Source: Cupriavidus plantarum
GTDB lineage: Bacteria; Pseudomonadota; Gammaproteobacteria; Burkholderiales; Burkholderiaceae
Assembly (NCBI RefSeq): GCF_905397285.1
Contig: NZ_CAJPUX010000002.1
Location: forward strand, 682,001-746,000
Reading direction: 5' to 3'
DNA length: 64,000 nt
In this document: one piece after another, positions 51,030 to 59,929 of the stretch
How the letters are laid out: the number at the start of each line of letters is the position of its first letter
How positions within the stretch are numbered: position 1 is the first letter of the stretch
Notes under the pieces: generated by a model
What the model was told of the DNA's origin: nothing
Databases searched by the model: none
The model's input: the letters and a program-made list of their open reading frames with translations, nothing else
Translations under genes and position numbers: made by a program

Positions 51030-53345
51030 TTACTGGTGCGGCGCGCGGCAAGCGCGCAGGAATACCGGTACCGACTTGTATGACGGTGTGCCGCTGCGCG
51101 GGTCGAAGTTCTCGAGCGCGACGAGGTGGTTCGCCTCGGGGTAGTACGCCGCGACCGAACCGCGTGAAATCTCGTAGGCGACCGCCGTGACATTGCGCAG
51201 GACGCGGTTGCCCGGCACGCCCACGCGATCGGATACGGCTTCCACGTCGACCTTGTCGCCATGGGCGAGGCCGAGCGCCTCGAGGTCCGACGGGTTGACG
51301 AAGATGACGTCGCGGCGATCCGTGATGCCGCGGTAACGGTCGTTGTAGCCGTAGATCGTGGTGTTGTATTGATCGTGGCTGCGGATCGTCGCGAGCATCA
51401 GCGCGCCCGAGTGGTCACGCGCGGGCATTTCTCCGAGCCCTTCCATCGTGATGAAGTTGGCGCGCTTGCTGTTGGTGTTCCATCGGCGCGCGGACGCGGC
51501 ATTGGGCAGGCGGAACCCGAGCGGTTCGCTGACGCGCGCGTTGTAATCCTTGAAGTCCGGGAAGACGCGTTCGATCAGGTCGCGGATGCGGTTGTAGTCG
51601 GCGGTCGACGCGTCCCAGTCCACCTTCGACCCGGGCAGCGTCGCCTTCGCCATGGCCGCCACGATCCAGGGTTCGGACCGCAGCATATCCGACGCGGGCT
51701 GCAGCGTGCCGCGCGAGGCATGAACCATCGACATCGAGTCCTCGACGGTCACCGATTGCGGCCCCGTCTCCTGCATGTCGATCTCCGTCCTGCCAAGGCA
51801 TGGCAGCAGAAAGCTCTGCTTGCCGACCAGCAGATGCGAGCGATTGAGCTTCGTCGCGATATGCACCGAAAGGTCCAGCTTGCGCATGGCGGCATGGCAG
51901 AGCTCGGGATCGGGCATCGCAACGGGCAGATTGCCGCCGAGCGCAATCAGCGCGCGCGACTCGCCCGCGAGCATGGCCTGCATCGTCTCCACCGCGTTAT
52001 GGCCCTTGCGCCGTGGCATGGCCGTGCCGAAGGTTGCTTCCATGCGATCGAGGAAAGCATCGGAGGGGATTTCGGTGATGCCGACCGTGCGGTCGCCCTG
52101 CACGTTCGAGTGGCCCCGCAGTGGACAGATGCCAGCGCCCGCGCGGCCGATGTTTCCCCGCATCAGCAGCAGGTTGCAGAGCTGATGGACGTTCGCCGTG
52201 CCCTGCCGATGCTGCGTGATGCCCATGCCGTAGCAGAAGATGGCCGCCTTGGCGTCGGCGTAGATGCGCGCGATCTCCTCGATGCTCTGCTGGGTCAGGC
52301 CGGACGCGGCTTCGATGTCGGGCCACGCGGTGTCGTCGAGGTTCGCCAACAGGCCGTCATAGCCCGTGGTGTGCCCGTCGATGAATGCCTGGTCGATCAC
52401 CGGCGGGAGCAGGCCGGCGCGCGCCTCGCGGTCGGCTTCGAGCAGCGCCTTCATCATGCCCTTGATGACCGCGGCATCGCCGCCGATGCGAGGCTGGACG
52501 TACTGTGTCGCGATCGGTGTAGAGAGGCCGAGCGACATCTCGGCCGGACTTTGCGGCGAGGTGAAGCGTTCCAGCCCGCGTTCGCGCAGCGGATTCACGA
52601 CGATGATCTGCGCGCCGCGGCGCGACGCCGCGCGCAGTGTCGCGAGCATGCGCGGGTGATTGGTCCCGGGGTTGTGCCCGAAGCAGAAGATCGCGTCGCA
52701 ATGGTCGAAGTCTTCGAGCGTGACCGTTCCCTTCCCGACGCCGATGGACTCCGGCATGCCGACGCTCGTTGCCTCGTGGCACATGTTCGAGCAGTCGGGG
52801 AAATTGTTGGTGCCGAACTCGCGCGCGAACAGCTGGTACAGGAATGCCGCTTCGTTGGAGGCGCGTCCCGACGTATAGAACTCGGCCGCGTCGGGGTGCG
52901 GCAATGCGCGCAGGGCTTCACCGATGCGAGACATCGCGTCTTCCCATTCGATCGGCACGTAACGGTCCGTCGCCGCGTCGTAGGCCATGGGATGCGTGAG
53001 GCGGCCCTCGTCCTCGAGGTCGTGATCGGTCATCCGGAACAGCTCGGTGACGGTGTGCGCCGCGAAGAAGCCCGGCGTGGTGCGGTGCGAGGTCGCTTCC
53101 CATGCCACGGCCTTGGCGCCGTTCTCGCAGAACTCGAACGACGAGCCATGGCGCGGGTCCGGCCAGGCGCAGCCAGGGCAGTCGAACCCATCCGGCTGAT
53201 TGACGCGCATCAGCATGATGGCGTTTCGACCCGTGCCCATCTGCCCGCGAATCGCGCGCGCGACGGCCTGCAATGCGCCCCAGCCGCCGGCGGGGCCACC
53301 GTAGCGGCCCACGCCCGGTACATCCTTGCGTCGTGTGTCATCCAT
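51030..53345 (-). CDS. FdhF/YdeP-family molybdopterin oxidoreductase
   Basis: A 771-aa molybdopterin (bis-MGD) enzyme of the FdhF/YdeP group, related to formate dehydrogenase alpha chains but with a shortened cluster region (CPGCAWPDP, near residue 56). The body has the usual dinucleotide-binding segments, YTSGRASNEAAFLYQLFARE, CFGHNPGTNHPRML and YGMGITQHRQGTANVHQLCN, and a C-terminal cap (DRYRGITDRRDVIFVNPSD). Its start lies 8 bp inside the upstream MBL-fold gene, so the two are coupled. E. coli YdeP is linked to acid resistance; the reaction here is unknown. Confidence 0.9.
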   Translation of the reverse strand: MDDTRRKDVPGVGRYGGPAGGWGALQAVARAIRGQMGTGRNAIMLMRVNQPDGFDCPGCAWPDPRHGSSFEFCENGAKAVAWEATSHRTTPGFFAAHTVTELFRMTDHDLEDEGRLTHPMAYDAATDRYVPIEWEDAMSRIGEALRALPHPDAAEFYTSGRASNEAAFLYQLFAREFGTNNFPDCSNMCHEATSVGMPESIGVGKGTVTLEDFDHCDAIFCFGHNPGTNHPRMLATLRAASRRGAQIIVVNPLRERGLERFTSPQSPAEMSLGLSTPIATQYVQPRIGGDAAVIKGMMKALLEADREARAGLLPPVIDQAFIDGHTTGYDGLLANLDDTAWPDIEAASGLTQQSIEEIARIYADAKAAIFCYGMGITQHRQGTANVHQLCNLLLMRGNIGRAGAGICPLRGHSNVQGDRTVGITEIPSDAFLDRMEATFGTAMPRRKGHNAVETMQAMLAGESRALIALGGNLPVAMPDPELCHAAMRKLDLSVHIATKLNRSHLLVGKQSFLLPCLGRTEIDMQETGPQSVTVEDSMSMVHASRGTLQPASDMLRSEPWIVAAMAKATLPGSKVDWDASTADYNRIRDLIERVFPDFKDYNARVSEPLGFRLPNAASARRWNTNSKRANFITMEGLGEMPARDHSGALMLATIRSHDQYNTTIYGYNDRYRGITDRRDVIFVNPSDLEALGLAHGDKVDVEAVSDRVGVPGNRVLRNVTAVAYEISRGSVAAYYPEANHLVALENFDPRSGTPSYKSVPVFLRACRAPHQ

Positions 53346-54273
53346 GGAGATTGCCTTGTGTGTGCATTGTCAGGGGCGCGGCCGCGGGCATGGTGGACGC
53401 GGGGGGGTGCGCGGGCGGCGTCGCCGTGACCGAGGCGGGACGGCCCGCCAGGGCCTCGAACTCGATCAGGTCGTGCGCGCAGCAGACCCGTACGCCGTTC
53501 GGCTCATGCGCGAGATGGCGCAGCCGACGCTGGGAGTCGAACCGGGCGAGGCGGTCCTTCTCGAGCATCCATTGATAGAAGCGCAGGCCCGGCGTGCAGT
53601 GCGGCGCGTCGATGCGCATCTCCTCGTGGTAGAAGTAGGCGTCGCCGGCCATCAGCAGCCAATCGGCCGCGTCGCGGCGCACCGCGACACCCGCATGCCC
53701 GAAGGTGTGCCCCGGGAGCGGGATCATGGCAATGTCCGACGACAAATCCTGCAACGGTTTGACATGTTGGAAGCCGAACCAGTGGTCGCCGCCGATCGGG
53801 GTGTAGGTGTGCCAGCTGTCGCGCGTGGACCATTGCTGCGGGCGAAAGCGCTGGCGGTCCATCCATGTGCGCTGCTGCATCGCGTAGTCGTGCTCCACGG
53901 CCATCATGTGCACCTGCGCCCATGGGAAGTCGTCGAGCCCCCCGGCATGGTCGAAGTCGAGGTGCGTGAGCACGATATGGCGGACGTCGCGTGGGTCGAA
54001 TCCCAGCGCGACGACCTGACGGTATGCCGTCATCTCGTCGCGGAACTCCGGCTTGACCAGCCCAAGGAAGAACTTGCTCAGACGCGACGCGGGGTCGGCC
54101 ACGTCGCGGCGGCCGAGCCCCGTGTCCACGAGCACCAGACAGTTGTGCAGTTCGACAAGAAGGCAGTGGCAGGTCAGCCTGCCGCGTTCGAAGGCGGAGC
54201 GCGAGATGCCATCCATCAGCCAGCCGCCGAGCGGACAGGTCGAGATGCAGTTGAGATGATGAATGCGTGCCAT
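53338..54273 (-). CDS. MBL-fold metallo-hydrolase (lactonase-like)
   Basis: A 311-aa metallo-beta-lactamase-fold enzyme. The zinc motif THLDFDHAGG is complete, with further metal ligands in LPGHTFGHAG and MAGDAYFYHEE. The N-terminus IHHLNCISTCPLGGW is typical of a lactonase-like group. The ATG at 54273 was chosen because relatives start here; a GTG at 54306 and an ATG at 54303 are possible. The stop overlaps the start of the FdhF-like gene. A Pro/Ala-rich C-terminal tail of about 40 residues extends past the fold. Confidence 0.88.
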   Translation of the reverse strand: MARIHHLNCISTCPLGGWLMDGISRSAFERGRLTCHCLLVELHNCLVLVDTGLGRRDVADPASRLSKFFLGLVKPEFRDEMTAYRQVVALGFDPRDVRHIVLTHLDFDHAGGLDDFPWAQVHMMAVEHDYAMQQRTWMDRQRFRPQQWSTRDSWHTYTPIGGDHWFGFQHVKPLQDLSSDIAMIPLPGHTFGHAGVAVRRDAADWLLMAGDAYFYHEEMRIDAPHCTPGLRFYQWMLEKDRLARFDSQRRLRHLAHEPNGVRVCCAHDLIEFEALAGRPASVTATPPAHPPASTMPAAAPLTMHTQGNLHG

Positions 54274-54396
54274 GGCTGCACCGGAGGATTGAGTTGGCGC
54301 CATCACGCATCATGCATGCCACGCGATCGGCGCGCGGCACGGCACGATTGATGCCTGCGGCTCATGTTGTCTTGCATGCTGCCGAGAGGAGGCCAT

Positions 54397-55605
54397 ATGA
54401 CCGGCGCGAGAGCCACAACGCTGACGGCGGCGGTGAAGGACATCGTTGCAGGGCCGGATGAAACCGTCCGCGTGCAGGATGTGCTCGACTTGCACAGGCT
54501 ATTTACACGGCTTGTCGGAGCCATGCGCAGCGATGTCACGCTGCAGCAGTTGCTGGACCTTGGCGCGCGTATTGCCGCTGAGGGCGCCGGTGCGCCGATG
54601 GCCAAGGTGCTGGAGCTCGATGCGAGCGATAACTCGTTGGTCGTCACGAGCCAGTTCGGGCTCTCGCCCGAGGATGTCGGCAGGTCGGCGGGCAAGGCCG
54701 CCGGCGGAAATCCGCCGGGGGAGGCGATCCGGGAATCGGCGCCGGTGGTCGATCCCGATGTCAGGCGGCGGCCGCCGGAGACGCTGCCGGCCTTGCTCAA
54801 GGAGAAGGGCATCGTCACCTCGGTGAATGTGCCGTTGCTCAACGAGCAGGGCGCTTATGGGGTGCTGGAGGTCGACTATCCCGAGCAGGTGGACGTCAGC
54901 GCCATCACGCTTTCCTACCTGGCGTCCGTGGCGAGCCTGCTTGCCGAAAGCATCGAGAAGCAGCGCGTGCAGCGGACGCTCGCCGCGGAGCGCGATGCCA
55001 AGGCGGTATTGCTCCGGGAGCAGCAGCACCGCATTCGCAACAACCTCCAGATGATCATCGCCATGGTTCAGCGCGTGGGGCTCCAGGTCGCCGATGAGAA
55101 CCGCAAGCAGTTGCGCAACGTCGAGCGGCGGGTCCTCGCCATGGCGGCGCTGTACGACCATCTGCTCGGCCTGAGCGAGCAGGCCGAGCGCGCGGATCTC
55201 GGCAGGTATCTGACGGCGATGTCGACGAGCTTCGACGACTTCTACGATCTCGAGCACAACGACATTACGCTGAAGATCGCGCTCCAGTTCGGGATCGTTG
55301 CCGATCTGGACGCGTGCACGACCATCGGGACCATCGTCAACGAACTCGTGGCGAACGCCGTCGAGCATGCGTTCGACAACCGCCCCGGTGAAATCACGCT
55401 TTCCCTTTCGCGCTTGCCCGTGGAAGGTTTTACCGTCACGGTCGCGGACAACGGCAAGGGGCTCTCGACACCGGCGCTCAAGGAAAACATCGGCCTTCGT
55501 ACCGTCCGCAACATGCTGGCGCACATCAAGGGCCGCCTCGACGTGCGGAGCTCCCCGGCAAACGGCACGGCGTGGACCATCATGGTCGGGAAGTCGCCGA
55601 CCTAG
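54397..55605 (+). CDS. GAF-sensor histidine kinase (HisKA_2/HWE type)
   Basis: A 402-aa soluble sensor kinase. A GAF domain (about 35-195) senses a small ligand or redox state. The phosphoacceptor His211 lies in QQHRIRNNLQMI, the HisKA_2 signature, and an ATPase domain (about 295-400) has the N box NELVANAVEHAF and G box DNGKGLSTPALKENIGL. No receiver or DNA-binding domain follows and no response regulator is adjacent. GAGAGGAGG precedes the ATG. It is divergent from the MBL-FdhF pair; the atypical regulator at 36.5 kb is too far away to assume a partnership. Confidence 0.9.
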   Translation: MTGARATTLTAAVKDIVAGPDETVRVQDVLDLHRLFTRLVGAMRSDVTLQQLLDLGARIAAEGAGAPMAKVLELDASDNSLVVTSQFGLSPEDVGRSAGKAAGGNPPGEAIRESAPVVDPDVRRRPPETLPALLKEKGIVTSVNVPLLNEQGAYGVLEVDYPEQVDVSAITLSYLASVASLLAESIEKQRVQRTLAAERDAKAVLLREQQHRIRNNLQMIIAMVQRVGLQVADENRKQLRNVERRVLAMAALYDHLLGLSEQAERADLGRYLTAMSTSFDDFYDLEHNDITLKIALQFGIVADLDACTTIGTIVNELVANAVEHAFDNRPGEITLSLSRLPVEGFTVTVADNGKGLSTPALKENIGLRTVRNMLAHIKGRLDVRSSPANGTAWTIMVGKSPT

Positions 55606-55691
55606 TCAGTGGCCCGAGGGCGGGCCGCGATGCCGCGATGCAATTCCTGCTTCGCGGCCGCAATGTCTCGCCGAAAGTTTTACAACCGGCT

Positions 55692-55913
55692 TTACTGGCT
55701 CGCTGCGTCCTCGTCCCCCTCTTTCCCGTTGATTTCGTTGGCCGTCTTGCGATCGGCGGGCGGCGTGTCGGGCTGCAGGATGGCCGCGCCGCCCGAGGTC
55801 TCGTCGTCAACGAGCCCGTTCCCCTCGCCCGAGACCTTGATCTCTTGCGTCTCCTCGCCGTTATCCAGTTTGGTGTCGCGTTCGTCCCGGTCCGTTGTCG
55901 TATTTGCAGTCAT
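55692..55913 (-). CDS. small acidic hydrophilic protein, unknown function
   Basis: A 73-aa protein (MTANTTTDRDERDTKLDNGE...) rich in Asp, Glu, Thr and Gly, without hydrophobic segments or cysteines, so likely disordered. GAGGAG lies eight bases upstream of the ATG. It converges on the histidine kinase gene and is followed upstream by the M30 peptidase gene on the other strand. It resembles in style the small proteins at 6.7 and 40.8 kb but shares no clear sequence with them. Confidence 0.65.
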   Translation of the reverse strand: MTANTTTDRDERDTKLDNGEETQEIKVSGEGNGLVDDETSGGAAILQPDTPPADRKTANEINGKEGDEDAASQ

Positions 55914-56048
55914 GGATAGCTCCTCTACGGTCATCATCGAGGAGGAAATTGCAAGATCCGCACCAGTCCTCATGCATTTCGTATTTCTGCCGATAACAAG
56001 GATGCCGCGCATTGACGGAACGCGGCCATACAACATGAGGAGAAATAC

Positions 56049-57764
56049 ATGCGCCAACAGCGCACTTTGTCTTTTCCGGGGGCTGTTGCCTTGGCAGTGC
56101 TGACAGCGGCCGTGCTGGCTGCCTGCGGAGGCGGTGGAGATGGCCCGGCGGCGCAGAGCACCGCGGCAACCACGGGGACTACGCAATCGCCGGGCACGCC
56201 CGATACCGGCGCGCCGGTCAACCCGGTGACCAAGCCAACTAGCGTCGTATCGCCCGCCTGCTCGGGCTGCGCCGCCGTGGACGCCAACACGTATGCCGGT
56301 AGCGGCGTCGGCGTGTGGCAGAACCTCAATGCGACCGCTTCGGCCGTGGATATGCCGATCAGCATCTCGGGGCTGACGGGACAGGACGTGACGCTGGTCT
56401 TCACGAACCAGACCGCCACGCCGCAGACGATGCCGACCATCGCGCTGACCGCCTCGCATGTGCCGACGGTGGCCGCCAGCGCGATCGCGTTCGACGATGG
56501 CAAGAGCGCGATCAAGCGCCGCATCTCGGATTTCAACCGTGATGGCTGGGCAGCGCTCGCGGGTACCCGCGGCACCGGTGTCAACGGCTCGTCGTTCGGC
56601 ACGACGCCGCCGCTGCGCGCCGCCGCCTACACCGTGGGCGATACGCGCAATTTCTACCACGAGGACAACAGCGTGCGACAGACCACGCTGATCCGCACGG
56701 ATACGACCGCCGACGGCACCGTCGTGAACTTCTGGGTGGAAACGACCGAGAGCGATCCGAGCAAGGTCAGTACGTCGATCGTGAACCAGCTGTATGCGGG
56801 CTTCGTGCCGACGGGCAAGATCTACGATCTGCTGAAGCAGACGGGCGGTCCGGTCTGGGGGCCGCACGCATACTCCGACCTCATCAGCGGCGCCGTGTCG
56901 CAGCCGATCGATATCGTCGTCCTGAACTTCGACAACGACGGTCATCCGTTCGGCATGGTGGGTTACTTCTACGCGCGCAATGCGTTGACGACCGCGGCCA
57001 GCGCCTACAGCAACCAGTCGGTGTCGCTGTATCTCGATGCGGAGACGCTGTACCTCGGCGGCGCCGCCGGCCTGCAGTCGATGCTGCTGACGATGGCGCA
57101 CGAGGGCATGCACATGCAGAACTTCTATCGCCGCGCGGTGGTGACGGGGCCGTCTTATGCCTTCGCCACGTGGCTGGAAGAGGGCACCGCGATGATGATG
57201 GAAGACTTCGCGAGCCAGTCGATCGATCCGACCTATAACGCGATTCGTGACGTCCGGTTCCGGGACTACGTCGGCTACAAGGCCGGGTCGTATAACTGCA
57301 GCCTGCTGAACTGGGACCCGTTCGGCGCTGCTTGCGACAGCTATTCGGTGTCCGGCTCGCTCGGTGGCTTCCTCGACCGTCAGCTTGGCCTGGCGTTCTA
57401 CAAGCACCTGCTGACGAACGTGAGCAGCACGGACTCGGTCACGGTCCTCGACGCGTCGATCCGCGCGATCGCCCCCACGTCCAGCCTCGGCGAGCAACTG
57501 CGCCGTTTCGGCGCGACGTCCGCCTCGCTGATGAAGTCCCCCAGCCCGTCCGGCTTTGGCTTCCCGGCGCGCGCGGAAGGTGGCTTCACGCTGCCGGTGA
57601 TCGATCCGCAGACGCGGCTCGCGACCCGCACCCTGACGCAATCGGTCCCGACGACCCTGCAGCCGTACGCGAGCCTGCCGGTCGTGCGCAAGGCGGTGTC
57701 CGGCACCTACAGCGAAACGGTGAAGGTCCCCGCCGGTTCGACGCTGTCGGTCGTCATTCAGTAA
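56049..57764 (+). CDS. M30-family metallopeptidase lipoprotein
   Basis: A 571-aa secreted zinc peptidase related to hyicolysin (M30). A signal peptide ends in the lipobox VLAAC at about residue 26, followed by a Gly/Thr/Pro linker. The HExxH site is His351-Glu352-Gly-Met-His355, and the third ligand is probably Glu378 in WLEEGTAMMMED, 23 residues after His355, right for the clan. Preceding strands include DIVVLNFDNDGHPFGMVGYF. Residues about 85-130 form an N-terminal beta region. It is probably an outer-membrane-anchored protease acting outside the cell. Confidence 0.85.
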   Translation: MRQQRTLSFPGAVALAVLTAAVLAACGGGGDGPAAQSTAATTGTTQSPGTPDTGAPVNPVTKPTSVVSPACSGCAAVDANTYAGSGVGVWQNLNATASAVDMPISISGLTGQDVTLVFTNQTATPQTMPTIALTASHVPTVAASAIAFDDGKSAIKRRISDFNRDGWAALAGTRGTGVNGSSFGTTPPLRAAAYTVGDTRNFYHEDNSVRQTTLIRTDTTADGTVVNFWVETTESDPSKVSTSIVNQLYAGFVPTGKIYDLLKQTGGPVWGPHAYSDLISGAVSQPIDIVVLNFDNDGHPFGMVGYFYARNALTTAASAYSNQSVSLYLDAETLYLGGAAGLQSMLLTMAHEGMHMQNFYRRAVVTGPSYAFATWLEEGTAMMMEDFASQSIDPTYNAIRDVRFRDYVGYKAGSYNCSLLNWDPFGAACDSYSVSGSLGGFLDRQLGLAFYKHLLTNVSSTDSVTVLDASIRAIAPTSSLGEQLRRFGATSASLMKSPSPSGFGFPARAEGGFTLPVIDPQTRLATRTLTQSVPTTLQPYASLPVVRKAVSGTYSETVKVPAGSTLSVVIQ

Positions 57765-57778
57765 GCCAGGCAACCAGA

Positions 57779-57806
57779 AAAGGGGGCGGCGGACGCCGTT
57801 CCCTTT
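57779..57806 (+). terminator. weak terminator-like hairpin
   Basis: AAAGGG-GG-CGGC / GCCG-TT-CCCTTT around a GGAC loop forms a 12-bp stem with two G-T pairs, followed by CTCCTTC. The T run is poor. It lies 14 bp after the M30 stop codon and 12 bp before the next gene, so it may only lower read-through. Confidence 0.4.
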
Positions 57807-57817
57807 CTCCTTCGCTC

Positions 57818-58129
57818 ATGTCCATGCTCACCACGAAACTCGTGCCCGCGCTGATGGCCATCAGCCTGACCGCGTGCGCCGTCACAGCGGATGCCGGCGA
57901 GAAAACGCTGACCGGCAATATCCAGATCAAGGGCAACGAACCGTTCCCGATCGTCATGATGCAGACATCGCAGGAGACGTGGGAACTCATCGGCCTCCCC
58001 ATCCCCGAAGCCCGCGCGCTCGAAGGGCGTCAGGCCACGGTAACAGGCACCGTGGCGCGCGCACCCGGGCCCAACGTGTGGCTACCCTCCCTGCGCGTCA
58101 ACGGCAAGGCGAAACCTGCGCAGCCGTAG
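57818..58129 (+). CDS. small lipoprotein, unknown function
   Basis: A 103-aa exported protein. A short hydrophobic signal leads to the lipobox ISLTAC (lipidated Cys at about residue 20). The mature part is a small, strand-rich domain (TLTGNIQIKGNEPFPIVMMQ, then GRQATVTGTVARAPGP) that resembles an OB-like barrel, but I do not recognise the family. It begins 53 bp after the M30 gene and may be part of its operon. Start and frame are well supported by two in-frame ATGs at 57818 and 57824. Confidence 0.72.
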   Translation: MSMLTTKLVPALMAISLTACAVTADAGEKTLTGNIQIKGNEPFPIVMMQTSQETWELIGLPIPEARALEGRQATVTGTVARAPGPNVWLPSLRVNGKAKPAQP

Positions 58130-58131
58130 CG

Positions 58132-58301
58132 CTACGGATTCGAGGTCAACGCCGGCCCCAACACCGCGCGCAGGCGACCGACCACCTCTGGCAGCGGTGA
58201 TTTCTGATCGGGGGTGCATTCGCCGCTAGCGGAGGAGGGATGATAAAGCCCGCCGGCAAGCGCTTCGATGTCGAGACGCGAACCGACGGACGAGGGTGCG
58301 C
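58132..58301 (-). other. open minus-strand stretch without a start, possible gene remnant
   Basis: A minus-strand frame ending in a TAG at 58132 reads through to the end of the catalase gene with coding-like composition (...RLDIEALAGGLYHPS..., ending LPEVVGRLRAVLGPALTSNP), but has no ATG or GTG start in the gap. It could be the tail of a lost gene or chance in GC-rich DNA. Otherwise the 172 bp contain nothing I can name. Confidence 0.25.
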
Positions 58302-59207
58302 TTACCGTACGAGCGGATCCGATGCGCCGCTGGCGTCGGTGTCGTCATCGGCCTTGCCGAGGTCGACGCCCGTCGTGGGGTCGCTATCGGGGTCCGAGGC
58401 GCCGCGGAGGGCGAAGGCTTCTACCGTGGCTTCCTGTTCCGGCGGGAGTTCCACCGAGGCCGTGCCGTCGCCGCCGTCGACGGCCGGTTCCGGTTCGGCG
58501 ACGTAGGCGAAGTTGCTGTCAGCATTCCACGGTCCGCGCACGTCGTCGCCCTCCGACATGTTGTAGTAGATGCTTGCGAAGCGCGGGATGCCCGGGGCCT
58601 TGCCCGGCGGGAAGTTGGGCGTGATCGAGTACAGCGCCTTCTCGAACGACTTCTGGTGCGCGACTTCGCGGGTCATCAGAAAGCCCAGGGCTTCCTGGAC
58701 ACCGGGGTCGTCCGTGACGTTCATCAGGCGTTCGTAGACGATCTTGGCGCGCGCTTCCGCGGCGATGTTCGAGCGCAGGTCGGCAGTCGGCTCGCCGATC
58801 GTGTCGATGTAGGCCGCCGTCCACGGAACGCCTGCGGAGTTGATCAGCGCGGGGCCGCCGCCATACAGCAGCTGCGTCACGTGGCTGTCGTTGCCCGCGC
58901 CCTGCAGCGAGCGATACAGCTCGGCCTCCTGCTGTACGCCTTCCGCGAGATCGCCCTTCGCGCCGCGGTTCAGCATCGCGATCAGCGAGCCGATGACTTC
59001 CAGGTGGCTCAGTTCTTCGGTCGCGATATCGAACAGCATGTCCTTGCGGCCCGGATCTTCCTCGGCCAGCGCCTGCGTGAAGTATCGGCACGCTGCAGCG
59101 AGCTCGCCCTGTGGACCGCCGAACTGCTCGAGCAGCAGATTGGCGAGACCGGGATTCGGCTGTGCCACGCGGACGGTGTACTGCAGACGCTTGTTGTGAA
59201 CGAACAT
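58302..59207 (-). CDS. manganese catalase
   Basis: A 301-aa dimanganese catalase that disproportionates hydrogen peroxide. The four-helix-bundle metal ligands are all present with family spacing: Glu35, Glu65, His68, Glu151 and His184 (in GELAAA, TEELSHLE, AAEARAK and EVAHQKS). The C-terminal 70 residues are an acidic, flexible extension. AAAGGAGATTCGT gives a strong ribosome-binding site. It stands alone, with a 254-bp upstream gap that should hold its promoter and in which I see no clear operator. It is a stress-protection gene in a region with other stress-type genes. Confidence 0.94.
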   Translation of the reverse strand: MFVHNKRLQYTVRVAQPNPGLANLLLEQFGGPQGELAAACRYFTQALAEEDPGRKDMLFDIATEELSHLEVIGSLIAMLNRGAKGDLAEGVQQEAELYRSLQGAGNDSHVTQLLYGGGPALINSAGVPWTAAYIDTIGEPTADLRSNIAAEARAKIVYERLMNVTDDPGVQEALGFLMTREVAHQKSFEKALYSITPNFPPGKAPGIPRFASIYYNMSEGDDVRGPWNADSNFAYVAEPEPAVDGGDGTASVELPPEQEATVEAFALRGASDPDSDPTTGVDLGKADDDTDASGASDPLVR

Positions 59208-59461
59208 ACGAATCTCCTTTCTTCCCTGTTGGTGAGTACCAGCCCCCCATCTGCAACGAGTGTGCCGGGGCGGTGGTCCGCGTCAATTCGATATGCCGGA
59301 GTGCCAGCGCTCATGCGGGATTCGGCCGAATCGTATGCGCGATTGCCAATGGATCGCGAGAGAACAGAAGTCGTGTAATGCATGCAGCGGGCATCTAGGA
59401 ATTTCATGGGAGCCGGAACGGCTGTCGCGCGCTCGTAGTGCTTCCGCTTTTGCAAGGCCTC

Positions 59462-59929
59462 CTACGGAAGTTGCAAAGGTTTGGCGATCATCAGGTAGAA
59501 GATGGCCAGGAAGGCGAACAGCGCCGGAAAGCCGAGCACGAACCAGCTCCAGAACAGCGGCCAGAACGACCGTGGGAATGCGTCCGTGGATACCGAAGCC
59601 AGCACATCGCGCAGCCGGATCTGGATCCACACGACGGGCAGCCAGCACGCGATGGCGAGTACGTATAGCCAGATCGACCACCGTAGCCATGCCATGCTCC
59701 AGTCGAAGCCGGCCGATCGCATCAGCATGTAACCCGTGACGGGTTGCAGGATGGCCGTCGTTGCGGTGAACAGCGTGTCGGCAACGACGACCATGCGCGC
59801 GGTAGCGGCCACGGTCCTGACATTGCGCGTGGCCACGGCGCCGACCAGATAGAAGGCGCTGCCGATCCCCGTGCCGAACAGCAGCGTGCTGGAGACGACA
59901 TGGATCCATTTCAGCGTGACGTAGTCCAT
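59462..59929 (-). CDS. DUF2269 family membrane protein
   Basis: A 155-aa integral membrane protein with four hydrophobic helices, starting YVTLKWIHVVSSTLLFGTGI with the intramembrane His common to DUF2269 and containing RWSIWLYVLAIACWLPVVWI and FPALFAFLAIFYLMI. Function is unknown. It overlaps the end of the upstream epimerase-DoxX gene by 19 bp, so the two are translationally coupled on the minus strand and probably work together in the membrane. Confidence 0.85.
   Translation of the reverse strand: MDYVTLKWIHVVSSTLLFGTGIGSAFYLVGAVATRNVRTVAATARMVVVADTLFTATTAILQPVTGYMLMRSAGFDWSMAWLRWSIWLYVLAIACWLPVVWIQIRLRDVLASVSTDAFPRSFWPLFWSWFVLGFPALFAFLAIFYLMIAKPLQLP

Noticed and set aside
51261..53429. 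Plus-strand open frame of about 720 codons.
   Set aside because: It is antisense to the FdhF-like molybdoenzyme gene, whose motifs are unmistakable, and its own translation has no recognisable fold.
55914..57773. Long minus-strand open frame that continues into the small acidic gene at 55692-55913.
   Set aside because: Most of it is antisense to the M30 peptidase gene, which has a complete HExxH site and lipobox. Only the last 73 codons have a good ribosome-binding site and were kept as a gene.
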